From Lycorma delicatula (Eukaryota; Arthropoda; Insecta; Hemiptera; Fulgoridae), in assembly GCF_047948215.1 (NCBI RefSeq), contig NC_134463.1, positions 98,298,657 to 98,362,656 on the forward strand: DNA of 64,000 nt, given 5' to 3'. The notes beneath the pieces were generated by a model, which was not told the origin of the DNA, made no database searches, and saw only the letters and a program-made list of their open reading frames with translations. Below are positions 23,028-35,599 of this stretch, piece after piece. Within the stretch, counting starts at the first letter, position 1. Each line of letters opens with the position of its first letter. A program made the position numbers and the translations under genes.

Positions 23028-24025
23028 ATCAATTACATAAAAAAATGAAAATTTTATTTCGTTAAATAACTAGATAAAATATACCACATTTTGATGATAT
23101 ATTTTATTTTTAATAAAATCCGAAATTCTTACGTATGTATTTTATTTCTTTGGATATTATTCATAAAATTTTACACAAAATTAAATTCGTTCAAGTTCTG
23201 TTTTAACCATAAATATACAGTTGTGGGACCTATTTTTTCAGGTCTGATTTTATACAGAAATTAAATTAAATTAAATTTATCTGTTAATTTAGGTCCCAAG
23301 AATTATAGTCGGACTTAATTTTACTGAAGGCACAGAAATCAGAGCGAAATCTTTCACCAACCGATAATCACTAAAGAAGCAGTTTCCGACCTACGGCGTG
23401 TGTTTATTGAAATTTATTTTTCACCAATATAAACATGTCCTGCAAGTTTATTACATTCTTCGTGAATCTTTGTGCGTGTCTGCTGTATGTGTACATATAT
23501 ATATATTTTTTATTTCTTTTTTCAATTACTTTTTTGTGATCGTTTTTACGAGTATGTACATAATATTTTTGTTTCAATTTATTGATGTCACAGTGATAAA
23601 TACTTATACACAAAAGAAGTTGTATTTACATTGAATGTAGGTCTATTATCATGTTACTTATTTTATCACATAATAATTGTTACACAATCCTTTTTGTCGG
23701 TTGATATATCATTTTTTATGTTATCTACCTATAATTATGATTACGTGTAGTCATTTTTTATCCTTACACAACAAGATTTTACGATAAGATATAATTTATC
23801 TTACGTAATTACATTTGTTAATATTATTGATATAATGTTATCTTCTTTTCACGTTATAACAGCTTATGTTTATTTTTATTTATATTTTATTAACGATCCT
23901 TTTTTTAATTTTTATTATTGCGCTATGAAATCAATAGTAAATATTTTTTATTTATATCTTTGTTATCATTATGTATATAAATGTATAAACATAGACGGTA
24001 AACTTATAATACCGTATGACTCATA
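23028..24025. other. AT-rich DNA without recognisable gene
   Basis: Open frames at 23398-23634 and 23835-24026 are made of low-complexity hydrophobic and aromatic codons expected from T-rich sequence. No domain seen. Confidence 0.5.
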
Positions 24026-24765
24026 AACGACTTCACTACTTTAAAAGCGTATAAAAATTTATTGAAATAACTCGCAGATTCGGTTGACGTCTCGTTTCAT
24101 AGAAACATCAAATTTGTCACCCAACAGTCCCTTTCGTTCGATTGCCTTCCATTTGTAATTCGACATACATCCCACCTGAATTCGATTTCATTTCAGACTG
24201 TACCACCAAGTCGGGCGTTTCCTCAGCAGCTGCGGCATTAATTCGAATTCTTAACTAAACAAGATCAGCAGGCAAAGACGGTGCATAAACAGGAGCTTTA
24301 ATGAAACTCCACAAGAAAAAATCTAGCGGGGTCAAACCTAGGGAGCGAGGTGGACGTGCAATTAGACCCTCACGATCATTTCACCGACCTGCGAAGCGAG
24401 TATCAAGAAAATCTCGGACTTCTAGGCGGGGTTTTGGTGTCCCACCTTACTGATAGTGATGGATACTGATACCGATCTTGTTCATCATTGTGCAACTGAG
24501 GAGTTTTGAAGGACGTCCTGATAAACCATAAACGATAAACTTGTCCTGATAAAGGACAAGTTTTGCAGCACAAATATGCAGAAAAATTTCGTGAAGGTTT
24601 TCGCTACCCCATATTCGGCAATTATGGATGTTCACCTTGCCACTGATGTGAAACGTTGATTCATCACTAAAAATTACGTCGTCTAAAAATGCATCGTCGT
24701 CCAATTCTATCCATCATTTCCACACAAAAATGCAGCCGAGCATTTTTGTCGTCATCTTTTTTGTG
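24026..24765 (-). pseudogene. Mariner-like transposase relic (family M), truncated copy
   Basis: The left end 'cgacttcactactttaaaagcg' matches the family M inverted repeat; the other end is lost. On the minus strand, an 85-codon frame (24704-24447) begins DDDAFLDDVIFSDESTF, carrying the first catalytic Asp (residue 14), then HISGKVNIHNCRIWGSENL. Further on, a 'TPLDFFL' block holds Asp at 24321-24323, followed by FIKAPVYAPSLPADLV. The QQD block with the second Asp is missing and stops are present. Compared with the copy at 33.4 kb, the first Asp is intact here. Confidence 0.82.
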
Positions 24766-25463
24766 TTGATCACGGTTATTTTGTACATCAACAGATAAAG
24801 TCATCATTAGCGACTCATCAACATTACATTAAACCATTGCTATATAACTAACAAAATCTAAACTCAATCAAGAAAACGATTAGAATTCATGAGCAGTTCT
24901 TCAATTAAACAACGAACATATGCACTGTTTAACATCGTTAAACATCAATAAACGATTCCGATAATAATCTTTGTTGAGAGCGCAAAACAGTAATAATAAC
25001 AAGCAAACATTAAAATGATTCAAACAGGAGCAGAGCAAGTAAAGGTAAAATTTCTAGATTTAAACATTGTTTCACACCAACTGTTGTGTAAACACAAAAG
25101 GAAAACGAAATTGAATTTTCATTTTTATAACGTAAACAATTTTAACGTTGTCTTGAAGTCACACTCATGACTAAGTAAATTCTTATTTGGGCTCAATTCT
25201 AGTTGCTGGCGTCCAGCTGAAAATTTTGAACATTCTAGAAGAATATTGACTACCACGTATCATGTTAGTCCATGGCACATTGCATATCTGAGTATAATCG
25301 TGTATTGCACTATCATTATCGATTAAATTATGCACAAGATCTGCCTTAAAATTACCGTTGATTCTATTAATTTTGTTCCAGTTTTTTTTTTAAAGAGGTG
25401 CGATATTAAGCGAAGAGATGAAAAAACACCGTGAATAATGCTTAGTTTGTATAGTTTTCTAGC
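24766..25463. other. AT-rich DNA downstream of the family M relic
   Basis: May include the decayed N-terminal half of the transposon, but I cannot trace motifs. No gene recognised. Confidence 0.4.
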
Positions 25464-25481
25464 GTTTGAGCGTTTTACTTT

Positions 25482-25771
25482 TTTTTCCTGTTTAGCCTCC
25501 GGTAATTACCTTTCAGATAATACTTCAGAGGATTAATGAGGATGATATGTATAATTCTAAATAAAGTGAAGTCTTGTACAGTCTCAGTTCGACCATTCCT
25601 GAGATGTGTGGTTAATTGAAACCCACTCACCAAAAGAACACCGGTATCTACGATCTAGTATTCAAATCCGTGTAAAAATAACTGACTTTACTAGGACTTG
25701 AACGCTGGAACTCTCGACTTCCACATCACCTGATTTGGAAAGACGCGTTCACCACTAGACCAATCCGGTGG
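25482..25771 (-). mobile_element. SINE family A, full length, with target-site duplication
   Basis: Complete reverse copy from tail to head. The A-box complement 'ccactagacca' is at 25752-25762 and the B-box complement 'aggacttgaac' near 25693. The 18-bp repeat GTTTGAGCGTTTTACTTT lies at 25464-25481 and 25772-25789. Confidence 0.95.
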
Positions 25772-25789
25772 GTTTGAGCGTTTTACTTT

Positions 25790-27740
25790 AAAGTTAAGTT
25801 ATTTAAAATATAAAATAGTGTGTTTTACAACACCAGCCTTTTGTGTTTTACCCCAAATTTCTCAATAACTATTAAATATATAATTCTGGGATTTTTTTTT
25901 AATTTTTCATGTTAGATTTCATATAAAACTACTAAATTTATCTATTAATTTGGATTATAAGAATTACAGTTTGGTTAATTTTACCGAAGGCGCAGAAATC
26001 AGGGTGAAAGATTTCTCCCTGAAACGAAGCGTTTCCAGAAATTGAAAACGAATATTTTCCGAAACGGTTTATTTTCAAACCTATGTTTATAAGAACTTTC
26101 TTCTTCATTTTCGCCGGTGTAACAAGTCCTGATAGTTTGTTACATTCTTTATGAATTATTCGGTATGTTACATTCCAATTGAATATTTTTCATTTTCATT
26201 CTTCGTCTTCCTTTATAGATTTATCTTTTATAAATTTAAATTTATTATTAAACTTGTGTGTACACCAACCTAATTCGTCATTTTACAAAATTTTGTCACA
26301 AATTTTTTTGCTGTTTTATTTGTTTTAAAATTCGTTCATTTCGAATTTAATGAATTTAAATAATTTTCAACATTTTTTTCTATAACATCACATTTTAGTC
26401 ATCTATTTTTCTTTCTTATTTTTCTATCGCCTATCATTTGTTTCCAAAACACCGCTACATTCTACACAAATATTTATGATTCTCTCTTTTAGGCTTAGAT
26501 CCATACTAGGCATTAGCAAACTTCTCAACAGCGTGAAAGTTCTTTTTGCTTATACCAGTCTGTTTTTTATAACTGCATTCCTTCGACTATCCCATGCAGT
26601 TTTACTATCTAAACAATAAAAACAACTCGCATATTGTGTTCTTCTATTTTAATATTTAATTATTCATTATTCTCCTTTGTGTCTCATTTCATTAGTTTTA
26701 TTTTAGTGTTATATATTTTTAGAATACTAATAAAATTTAGGAAAAACTTATAAAAAAAAAATTAATGTAATTTTGAACCGATATTATTGATTTTCTAATG
26801 TAAAGAAACAAAAAAGGTTTAACTATAATTTGAATAAATATAAATTATATGGAAATTTTATTCGATTATAAAATATATATAATTTAATGTATTTTTGTTT
26901 GTTTATTCATTTTTTTTGTATCTATAAAAATATTACGGTACTAAATTAAAGAGCAAGTTATATGAATGGATATTATGGAAGCTTGACCAAGTAATTATAA
27001 TACTGGTTGCGTGTCATAGTTTTCTGTTAAGTTTATGTATGTGTGTGTTTTGTATGCGTCACTCCAGCAGTTAGTGGTCATTGCACACCAAGATATTATT
27101 CACTTTATTGATTTACGAGTTCTACATGCATCAACCCCTTCTATCCCTTACTTTCTTTACTTTACTGTGGTCTCTACCTTTATAAATTCACAATAAACTT
27201 ATTTGTTTTTTTAAATAAAATTATTGATAATTTAATCTATTTTATTTTTTTCCATTATTTAAACGAAAAAATCTATAGATTATATAAATAAAAACTTAAC
27301 ATAAAAATAAATAATGTCAAATAAATCGATCAGTTACTTTATTTTAAATAACGTAATAAATTACTGTATTTAAGATTTTAAATGTAATCCTTACATAGAA
27401 TATTGTAAGTAACCACACGGATAGCATTATTTTGTTAGTAATTTCCGAAGTATTTTTTAATTACCTTTACTAGTATTAATAATTTTAGTCTGCAGACATA
27501 GGCGTAAAGAGGGGAGATATAGGCAGAGTATAAATTTCAAAAATACCAAAATTTTTGTTTCTTATGTAGCACTATTTTTTGAAATATCGTTTGTTTAATG
27601 ATATGCAAGGATCATTTAATAATTAAAGACTCGAATTGTTCTGGAGCTAAATCTGTTTATTTAATTAGTGTAACTTTTTTTTTCACTTTTAACAAAATCT
27701 CCAGCAAAATTATTACACTTACCCCACCTCTGATTCACTT
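25790..27740. other. AT-rich DNA without recognisable gene
   Basis: No domain, repeat copy or RNA gene recognised. Confidence 0.5.
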
Positions 27741-28310
27741 TATTTAAGTCTACGGCAAAGAAACTTTGTGTTGATGTCGAAGCCAGTTTTGTAGATTTTC
27801 TTTGACGTTGTCCATGCCACTAAACCTCTTTGAAAAGACACATCCTTGAAAAGACAAAACAAGTGGAAATCCGATGGAGTCAAGTCAGGAGTGTACGGAT
27901 GTGAGATAGTAATTCCGATACAAATTGTCGATGATCTCTCGACTTATCTGAGCTGTTTATGGCCAGGCGTTATCGTGAAGCAGAATGATACTTTTGCGCT
28001 GAGATCAAGGGGGTTTTCTCAACCACTATTGGCTTCACTTTGTTAATAAGTATGACACAGTAGTATGCGCTGTTTATTGTTCGCTGATCTTCTAGAAAAT
28101 TGACAAAAACCGGGTCTTTTGCATTTCAAAAGATTATCATCATAATTTTTCCTGGTGACAGTCGGATTTGGAATTTTTCCTTGACAGGTGAACTCGTGTG
28201 CTTCCACTTTATGATCTCTCTGTCTTTTTGATGCCGGTTCATAATAGTGAATCCATGTTTCATCACAGGTTAGAATTTTGTGCAAAAAAATCACCTTTCT
28301 ACTAATACTA
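27740..28310 (-). pseudogene. mariner (DD34D) transposase relic
   Basis: All three catalytic aspartates can be placed on the minus strand. They are CDETWIHYYEP (Asp at 28262-28264), LLHDNAWP (27972-27974) and LTPSDFHLF (27869-27871). The last two are 103 bases apart, matching a D34D spacing with one base gained. Between them are KRKNYDD-like and NFLEDQRTINSAYYC traces, and after the third Asp comes FKDVSF. Frames shift at least three times and a stop follows HDNAWP. This is the classic mariner group, distinct from the QQDGA-type relics elsewhere in the window. The N-terminal DNA-binding part is not clear upstream of 28310. Confidence 0.86.
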
Positions 28311-29022
28311 TTGTTTCAGTTCTGTGCACGTGCGTGGTCTTGTCTCCTTATGGTGATCCTGTCAACTCCTTGGAATCCATCTTACGTTTGTTTTACGGTA
28401 TTTAAGGCTGTTGGTGATAATTTTGTTAACTGTTTAAATACTTATATATTATGTTTAGGTATAACACGACTGTAATCCAACTCTGATTTTAATACGATTG
28501 ACTGTAATCCGTCCGTTCGACTTCTTGGATGGTAGAATCTATGCGAGATTCAAGAGCTGAAGATGAAACTTAAATCGAACGTCCAGAACTGTGCCGGTCA
28601 GTCACTGAAATTATAAATTTTTGTACCCGCTAGTAAAACTTTCTGTGGTTCATACAATTTTGTTTGGTATACAACAGTAAATGTTTAACTGGTTTTTCAC
28701 CTTCGGAAAGCAAACAACGGACACTAAACGCTGTTCAACTAATTCGCAAACTTCAAGAGACTCAACATCGTAAAATGAGATTTTGAGGTTATAAAAAACC
28801 AAATTTACTCAAACAGCTGTTCAAAATCCACCTCAGGGTTACCGAATTTCTTTTCTGCAAGTATTGTAACTTTATAACCAACTGTTTTGCCACCACAGTT
28901 ATTTGTTTCTTTAATTATTAACTGAACCTCCTAATTTTAATGAGTTAAAATTTTGTATTAATTAAAAAAAAAAAAAAAATGTTATACTGTATCGAAATAA
29001 ATTTAATTATAAATTTAAGTAA
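28311..29022. other. Possible decayed N-terminal half of the mariner, then A-rich tract
   Basis: Composition is less AT-rich than average to about 28870, as expected if this is the 5' half of the preceding element, but I could not match motifs. An A run lies at 28966-28979. Confidence 0.35.
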
Positions 29023-29034
29023 GTTTATAAGCTT

Positions 29035-29193
29035 TTTTTATTTTTAACCTTCGGGACCAGTGTTATGTATTGCATCAGAGGATGACATAAGTGACAAGCA
29101 GCGTGTGAAAATCCCATGCCTAACCCGGATTCAAACCCGGTACCTCCGGATGAAAGCCCGAGACGCTACCACTCGCGCCACGGAAGCCGGCTG
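29035..29193 (-). mobile_element. SINE family B1, with target-site duplication
   Basis: A reverse copy. The tail complement 'aaccttcgggaccagtgttatg' starts it, the B-box complement GGATTCAAACCCG lies at 29129-29141, and the A-box complement is in 'taccactcgcgccacgg'. Flanks GTTTATAAGCTT (29023-29034) and GTTTATAACCTT (29194-29205) form a 12-bp duplication with one mismatch. Confidence 0.9.
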
Positions 29194-29205
29194 GTTTATA
29201 ACCTT

Positions 29206-29824
29206 AATAAATATCATCTTTCCTCCATTTAGTCAAGTTAATAAAGTGAAATTTCTTTCAAAATTAAACAAAAATTTCATACATTTTCATTCATTTTTTA
29301 CAAATATTTCTAGTAAGTATTGTATAAAAATTGAGATAAATAAAGTAAAAAAGAGAAAATTTTACATAGATGGATTTCCTTGATGTTTTTATAAATGGAC
29401 TAACTTTTTTCTTTTTTTTAAAAATATAACTAAAATTAAAATTTTTCATATAGAATAGATGAAGTAGGAGAATATGTGAGAAATATCCTTTCCAAGACAA
29501 AAGGTTTAGCTTGCAATCTCGAATATTGTGTTTACTTTATTTTTTTCCATTTTAATAGTTATTTCGTTAAATCGTTTCTAAAATCGTGTACCTTTTTTTG
29601 ATTTACGTAAGTGTAGCCTTTACAATACAGAGAGTTTTATTTTTTGTACTAGCGGATTCAAGCACATGGAAGAATAGGTGAAATATATAACAACATCAAC
29701 AAACTATTTCATGGTTGTAACTAAAAATAAAACGTTGTATCGTGATTAAAAAAAAAGTCAGAAGTATTTTTACAATATAATTATAATGCCGAGTGGTGGT
29801 AGTATTATTTTTATTTCGAGAAGT
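29206..29824. other. AT-rich spacer
   Basis: No gene recognised. Open frames at 29060-29383 and 29291-29500 partly overlap the SINE and low-complexity DNA. Confidence 0.5.
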
Positions 29825-31125
29825 GAATTATATGGAATTATTCACTATGGGATGTTGTAATGTACCACAAGCTTATGTTTGCCGTAAATTTGCTTGTAAA
29901 AATGAACTCCATTACAGCTACCCATCATGAATTTCGGAAACATTTTAATGCACGAGGCGTGCCTTCTACAGCCTCTTTGTTATTGTGGGTAAAAAAAATT
30001 CATAAAGAGGAGTTAATGAAACATTCACAATCATTTAGTTGTTTTATATAATTCTATATTTCGTTTTCCGTACGCCTGAAAATATAAACTGTAATGTAAC
30101 CTATCGATTCCCTAAGTCCGTCAAGGCTTGACACCGCACCATGGCACTTCGCATATCATCTCAAAGTCTTTATTGTATTCTACATAATGAGTTTAATACT
30201 TCATCCGTATAAAATTTAACTTGTTCATGAGTTATAGAAAGAAAATATCAAGTCTCTTTTGCAAAAGTTCTTAGGACTGATAAATAGAAATAACAAATTG
30301 CTTGATTATCGTTATGCCCGATAAAGCCCGTTTTTATCTGAATGATTTTGTAAACAAGCAGATTGTCGCTATTGGGCATAGAACAACCCTCGAGAAATAC
30401 ACTAAAAACCGCTACCACAACAAAAGAATGACAATGTGATGGGCTTTGACTTGAATTATTGAACTTTTTTTTCGAAACAGACAATAAAGTTTGTGTTCCC
30501 GTCAATAGTAAACGCTAGTGTGCAAAGTTGGAAAATTTTTTATTGAATCAATTTCTTGATTAATTTTGTTATATCAAGCGTAGACTTTGGTTTCAACAAG
30601 ATACCGTTCACAAAACCACCGAGTTGGTCTAGTGGTGAACACGTCTTCCCGAATCAGCTGATTTGAAAGTCGAGAGTTCCATCGTTCAAGTCCTAGTAAA
30701 GTCAGTTATTTTTATACGGATTTGATTACTAGATCGTGGATACCGGTGTTATTTGGTGGTTGGGTTTCAATTAACCACACATCTCAGGTATGGTCGAACT
30801 GAGACTGTACAAGACTACACTTCATTTAAACTCATACGTATCATCCTCACTCATTCTCTGAAATAACACCTGAACGGTAATTCCCGGAGGCTAAACAGGA
30901 AAGAGAAAAAAAAAGATACCGTTCTCATGTCGCTGAAATCATGTACACATTAAGAAGAAAATTACCTAGGTGTCTTATTTCATGATATAAGCTGAGCTAG
31001 ATGTTTCTGTAACAGATTTTTTTTTCTTTTAGGAATGTTTGAAAACTGAAGGAATGTATTCGAGAAGTCATAGGTGACATTCCACAGGACCTCTTATGAA
31101 GAGTCATAGATTAGATTAGATTCAA
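29825..31125 (+). pseudogene. Tc1/mariner-superfamily transposase relic, near full length, carrying a SINE
   Basis: Collinear traces in shifting frames. FRKHFNARGVPSTASLLLWV (29933-29992) is the N-terminal helix-turn-helix. RTPENINCNVTYRFPKS (about 30070-30120) is followed by ALRISSQSLYCILHNEFNT. NCRYWAENNPREIH-like traces lie near 30364-30400, then FFFETDNKVCVPVNS (about 30467-30512). WFQQD ends at the SINE insertion (about 30587-30603). After the SINE come an R..EIMYTLRRKLPRCLIS trace and a C-terminal IGDIPQDLL-like block near 31060-31100. The SINE cuts the catalytic QQD codons. There are several stops and frameshifts. Terminal repeats were not identified. Confidence 0.82.
30610..30912 (+). 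mobile_element. SINE family A inserted in a transposase catalytic motif
   Basis: A full-length copy with head 'ttggtctagtggtgaac', B-box form GTTCAAGTCCT and tail 'cccggaggctaaacagg'. The 12-bp repeat AAGATACCGTTC at 30598-30609 and 30913-30924 flanks it. The duplicated bases are the codons right after the QQ of the host transposase relic, so the SINE is younger than the transposon. Confidence 0.95.
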
Positions 31126-31935
31126 GGTTAGAACAATGTGTAGGAAATGATGATGGATATCTAATGGAAATTTAAAAATAAATTCAATTAATTCAACTTC
31201 AATTCTATTAAATTTTATAGTAATAAATTGTAAGTTTCTGAAAATATAGTCTTATAATTTATAAAACAATTAGCTATTTATGCGTTATCTAATTACTTCT
31301 GTGGCGTTAACCAATTACTTATTTAACTTAGGATTAATTATTTTCACTGGAGAAAAATATCTATGGATCAAAAAACCCTCGTTGCTTCCTGTTGTAAATA
31401 CGTTAGAAGATGTTTATTAAGTTAGTTAAAGCGTATCAATAAATTATTGTATTTATCTGGTTATAAAATTAAACTGATATGATTTAAAATACGTACTTTA
31501 AACCTTGCTGCTTGGCAACAACGCTCCAGTTTTATTATAACGGAATACCAATCGTACTTGGTTTTCTTTTAAAGTAGTTTTTATCTTTTTCAAATGTTTT
31601 AGGAATGTAAAACGTCGAAATTTTTTAATAAGTTACATACTAATGGCCACAACTAGTATATATATATATTATTTTTTTTAATTTACGTAGTTTGCGTATT
31701 GCAATATATAATTAAACAATTACATAAATTGTGCAATTTATAAATAACATAAATTTTTATAAATTACACATTTTCCAATTGAATTTTGCCTCTAAATCGT
31801 CTATAGTTAATACGTTTAATAGTTAACGTTTTGTGGATATTTTTATTAACAGCAACATCGGTTAATTATTTTTCGTTTTGGCCAACTACCGATCACATTC
31901 AAAACTTTTCTTCGCGCCCATTTCCTTCCTTTCCT
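31126..31935. other. AT-rich DNA without recognisable gene
   Basis: Nothing recognised beyond a (TA)n run at about 31656-31670. Confidence 0.5.
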
Positions 31936-31939
31936 TTTC

Positions 31940-32240
31940 TTTCTTTTTCCTTTTTAGCCTCTGGAAATTACCGTTCAGGTATTACTTCAGAGGATGAATG
32001 AGGATGATATGTATGAATGCAAATGAAATGTATTCTTCATTCATTTTAGTCTCAATTCGATCATTCCTGAGATGTGTGGTTGTTAATTGAAACCCAACTA
32101 CCAAAGAACACCGGTATCCACGATCTAGTATTCAAATCCCTATAAAAATAACTGTCTTTACTAAGACATGAACGCTGGAACTCTTGACTTCAAAATCAGC
32201 TGATTTGGGATGACGCGTTTACCACTAGACCAACCCCGTG
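31940..32240 (-). mobile_element. SINE family A, full length
   Basis: Reverse copy from the tail complement ('tttttagcctctggaaattacc') to the A-box complement 'ccactagaccaac'. The flanks, 'tttccttcctttcc' on the left and 'tttcattctttccc' on the right, could be a degraded target-site duplication, but both are pyrimidine-rich and the match is weak. Confidence 0.9.
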
Positions 32241-33374
32241 GTTTTCATTCTTTCCCTGCCAATAGTTTTCAAGTATATCACAGGCCCTATTCCTGAATTT
32301 CTCTGGTTATTACTTTGTTTTTGTTTTGGAGATTCTTCGAAGAAAACCTTCCATTCCGAGATTTGTTTTAATTTTATGTTGATTAATTCCCAAATTTTTA
32401 AGTTTTCTTTCTGCTTTTAAAGTTTAAATTTTTCTTAACTTTATCGCAATATGTGCTTTTAGTGTTTCTTTCTAGATAAAGGAGAAGGATTTTTTGGGGA
32501 ATTCTGTTATCACTAATCATTAAAATTTAGCCTACGAAGTTAATCGTCTGTTATGCATTATTTATAGCATTTTTCGGGGGCGGAGGTTATTATAAGTATA
32601 TATATATATTTATATATCAGGTTAATCAGGTCAAATAAGGATTTCAGCAATGTTTCTAAAACAATATTTATTGTTTTGCCTTTTTTCCATGTTTATTAGA
32701 TTACTTTCACAAAGATCTCTCTTTTATCAGAACGTTTTATTATGGAATTAGAATAAAAAAACTAAATTAAAATATTAAAATTGTAAAATTACAGACTTAT
32801 GTTTACCATCTCAGTTACCGATATAAAATCTAGATTTTTACAATCTAAGTAATAAAATTTTGCTTTTCGGTATGATAACTTAAATATATTTTAAATATAA
32901 ATTGATCAAATTAAATTAAATATATTACTCTTGTTACTCTAGCATCATATTTAAATTTTATTTGTTTTTTGTGCGAATAGACCATCAGAGAGATTCACAC
33001 AATATAATTTTTTTAGTTTTCTTTCTTTCTTCTCAGAATTTTTTCGGATTTAATCTTTTTTCAGCCCGTTTCTCAGAACTGAGCTTCTTCTTTTCCACAT
33101 GTATGTTCACATCGTACAAAAACATTCTAAATTCATCTATGCTTGAGAAACTTTTCTGAATTAGATTAAAGTTTTCTGTATTTCTGTTTTTATTTATTCG
33201 TTTTTAACCTTGATGGATTTTTATTACAAAATTTTATCAAAGATTTGTTTATTTAATTAAGATTCGTTCATCCTCATCATATGTCCAAGAAATTTTAAAG
33301 TTCTTTTTCTGAAAACTGTTTCCAGTGAATTGATATCTTTTTAAATTTCTTTATTTAATCTTAATCAAATAAAG
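32241..33374. other. AT-rich DNA without recognisable gene
   Basis: Open frames at 32238-32420 and 32962-33159 are T-rich low-complexity reads. Nothing recognised. Confidence 0.5.
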
Positions 33375-34523
33375 ACCAATTCAAAAAGGACTTCACAACT
33401 TTAAAAGCACATAAAAATGTCTTGAGATAACTTAAAAATTCGGTTGAACTCTCATTTTATAGTTAAATCTGGGAAGGGAGATGCAATACAATTGGACCTT
33501 CAGGACCAATCCACCGACCTGGGAATCGAATATCAAGAAATTCTCTGATTTCTAGGCGGTAGTGAGGTGGTACCCCTTATTACTGATAGTAGTAGCATCC
33601 ATCTTGGTCATCATCGTGTAACTGAAAAATTAGAAAATTTTGAAGCATGTCCAGATACCACTTGCCTTCTGGAAGAAGAATGGACCATAAAGTCTTTGTT
33701 TGCTTAGGTTACAAAAAATATTTACTTTAGGGCTATCACGAATATGCTACAGAGTTTCGTGAAGGTTTTCGCTACCCCATATTCGGCAGTTATGGATGTT
33801 CACCTTGCCGCTGATGTGAAACGTCGACTCATTAATAAAAATTATATAGTCGTCATTATATGTATCGTCGTCTCCGATACTATTACATCCATACAAAACT
33901 GCAGCCGAGCAGCTTTGTCGTCATTTGTAATGTCTTGAACCACGGCATGGCATTTTCACACACGTTACAAATCATTTATCTCATCCTCTAAATCAATACC
34001 TAACGATGGTTCCGCAGGTTAAAAAATAAAAAGTGCAATAATTTACATAGTACAGAGCAAACAGTCGTTTGTAGAATGCCAGTTTCACGTGACGCAAATC
34101 GAGTTGATTTCTTTGGACTACGTACAAAGTTTTTTCTGAGTTGTTCCATAATATCTTCGGGGACGAGTGGGTCCTAGTAATTTTGTATTTTTAACATAAC
34201 AACCTGTCTCAAGTTTAGTGCCAAGAGTAAGTAGTACAAATATTAGAAATATGCTACCGTATTCTCCACGAAAATTACGTTGAACTGCAGTTGCTCCTTG
34301 TAAATCGTGAAACCAAAACACACAGCGAGCAGATTCTGACCATCAAATATATACACTTTTACGAACACTGGTGACAACATAACCAAATTCGGTACTAATA
34401 AACTACGTGAGTCAAAACTTGATGTGTTTTGCTATAAAATAAGACTTCAACCGAATCTGTAAGTTATCTAAATAAATTTTATATATGTTTTTAAATTTGG
34501 GAAGTCCTTTTTGAATCACCCGG
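33375..34523 (-). mobile_element. Mariner-like transposon (family M), most complete copy
   Basis: Left end ATTCAAAAAGGACTTCACAA (33379-33398) pairs with the right end 'aagtcctttttgaatcaccc' (34502-34521). This gives an element of about 1.15 kb with inverted repeats of roughly 28 bp, and a TA follows at the right end. The transposase runs on the minus strand. FHDLQGATAVQRNFRGEYG (from about 34311) starts it. A helix-turn-helix region with LRKNFVRSPKKSTRFASRE-like wording lies at about 34150-34085. FINESTFHISGKVNIHNCRI lies at about 33840-33780, where the first catalytic Asp has become Asn. The C-terminal end near 33500-33440 is heavily decayed. A SINE B tail piece interrupts it at 33943-34035. 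Confidence 0.82.
33943..34035 (+). mobile_element. SINE family B1 fragment (body and tail only)
   Basis: 'cggcatggcattttcacacacg' followed by the shared tail 'tcatcctctaaatcaatacctaac..ggttccgcaggttaaaa'. The tRNA-like head is missing, so this is a 5'-truncated insertion into the family M transposon. Confidence 0.75.
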
Positions 34524-35599
34524 TATTTTGTCCTTTTTATTAGTAATAAAAATTATTACTAATATATTTTGGTCCTTTTTAGGTCCTTATATGTTTTCTA
34601 AGGATTCTCCTTTCTATTAATTTTTTTTTATAAATTTTTAACGTGAACTGTTTCTATACTATAAATAATGATAGATTTAATTACTATATTATAATGTCTA
34701 ATTTTGTCATTGATGAATACCTAAGTTAAATGAAGATTTTTTTAATTTGTAAGGAATATTTCTCTGATCCATTATTATTGATTTTTTCTCCTAAATATTT
34801 AAAGGTATTTGTTTTTACATTTATAAATTTAGTATGGATTATTTTCTTCTTGAAATTTTTAATGTTTGTCGTAAGATTACTTTCGGTACAAAAAATTTGT
34901 AAATCGGCCTGGTTCAGCTACAACTTTAAGGCCTTTAATTTAGGTAATTCTACTGCCTTAAAAGAGAATCCGAATAGATGTCAAGAGTAAGGGTTTAAAT
35001 TTTGTTGTTTTTCTACTTTTAAATGCGTGTTTATTTTTCCTAATTCGATCAGTAAAATCAGATTTCTGCGTATTAAGTATTAAGTATCTTTCCTAAAGAT
35101 TTAAAAAAAAATCTTTTTGTCATTCTTACGGATTTTTTTTGCAAATTTTCTCTTCCCGTTCTATTTTATGAATTTCTACATCATTTTAAGTATTTTAGTT
35201 AGATTATTTATTTAATATTTAATTGTAAGTTTAAAAGACAATTTATGAGTAGCTATATATATTTTTGAGATATTTATACATGTTAATATTATAATTTAAA
35301 GGACCATAAAAATAATTTTTACTTTCTTTTAATAAATTGTAATTTTATATATTTTTATATTATACTTAAATAAACGTTTATTAATATCTTTCATACTATA
35401 ATCATTTTTTAATTGCTATATACTTCATTAAATTCTTTATTTAACTTAAAATTTATCTTCTATATAATTTATGAACGTTTAATCGGCACTACATTATGTC
35501 AGTGTTTTTGATACTATAGTTCTATTTGTTTTATTAATAATATTTGTTGCTAATGGTATATTACTTTTTTTATATTTACGTAATCTTAAATTATTTTTA
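34524..35599. other. AT-rich DNA without recognisable gene
   Basis: The 86-codon frame at 34730-34990 is rich in Phe, Leu and Ile and matches nothing I recognise. I see no splice-bounded exon. Confidence 0.45.

Noticed and set aside
23398..24026. Possible small membrane proteins
   Set aside because: Phe/Tyr/Ile-rich reads are expected from T-rich DNA. There is no conserved motif and frames exist on both strands.
34730..34990. 86-codon hydrophobic frame
   Set aside because: Looks like chance T-rich coding. No signal peptide-like start, domain or exon boundary could be supported.
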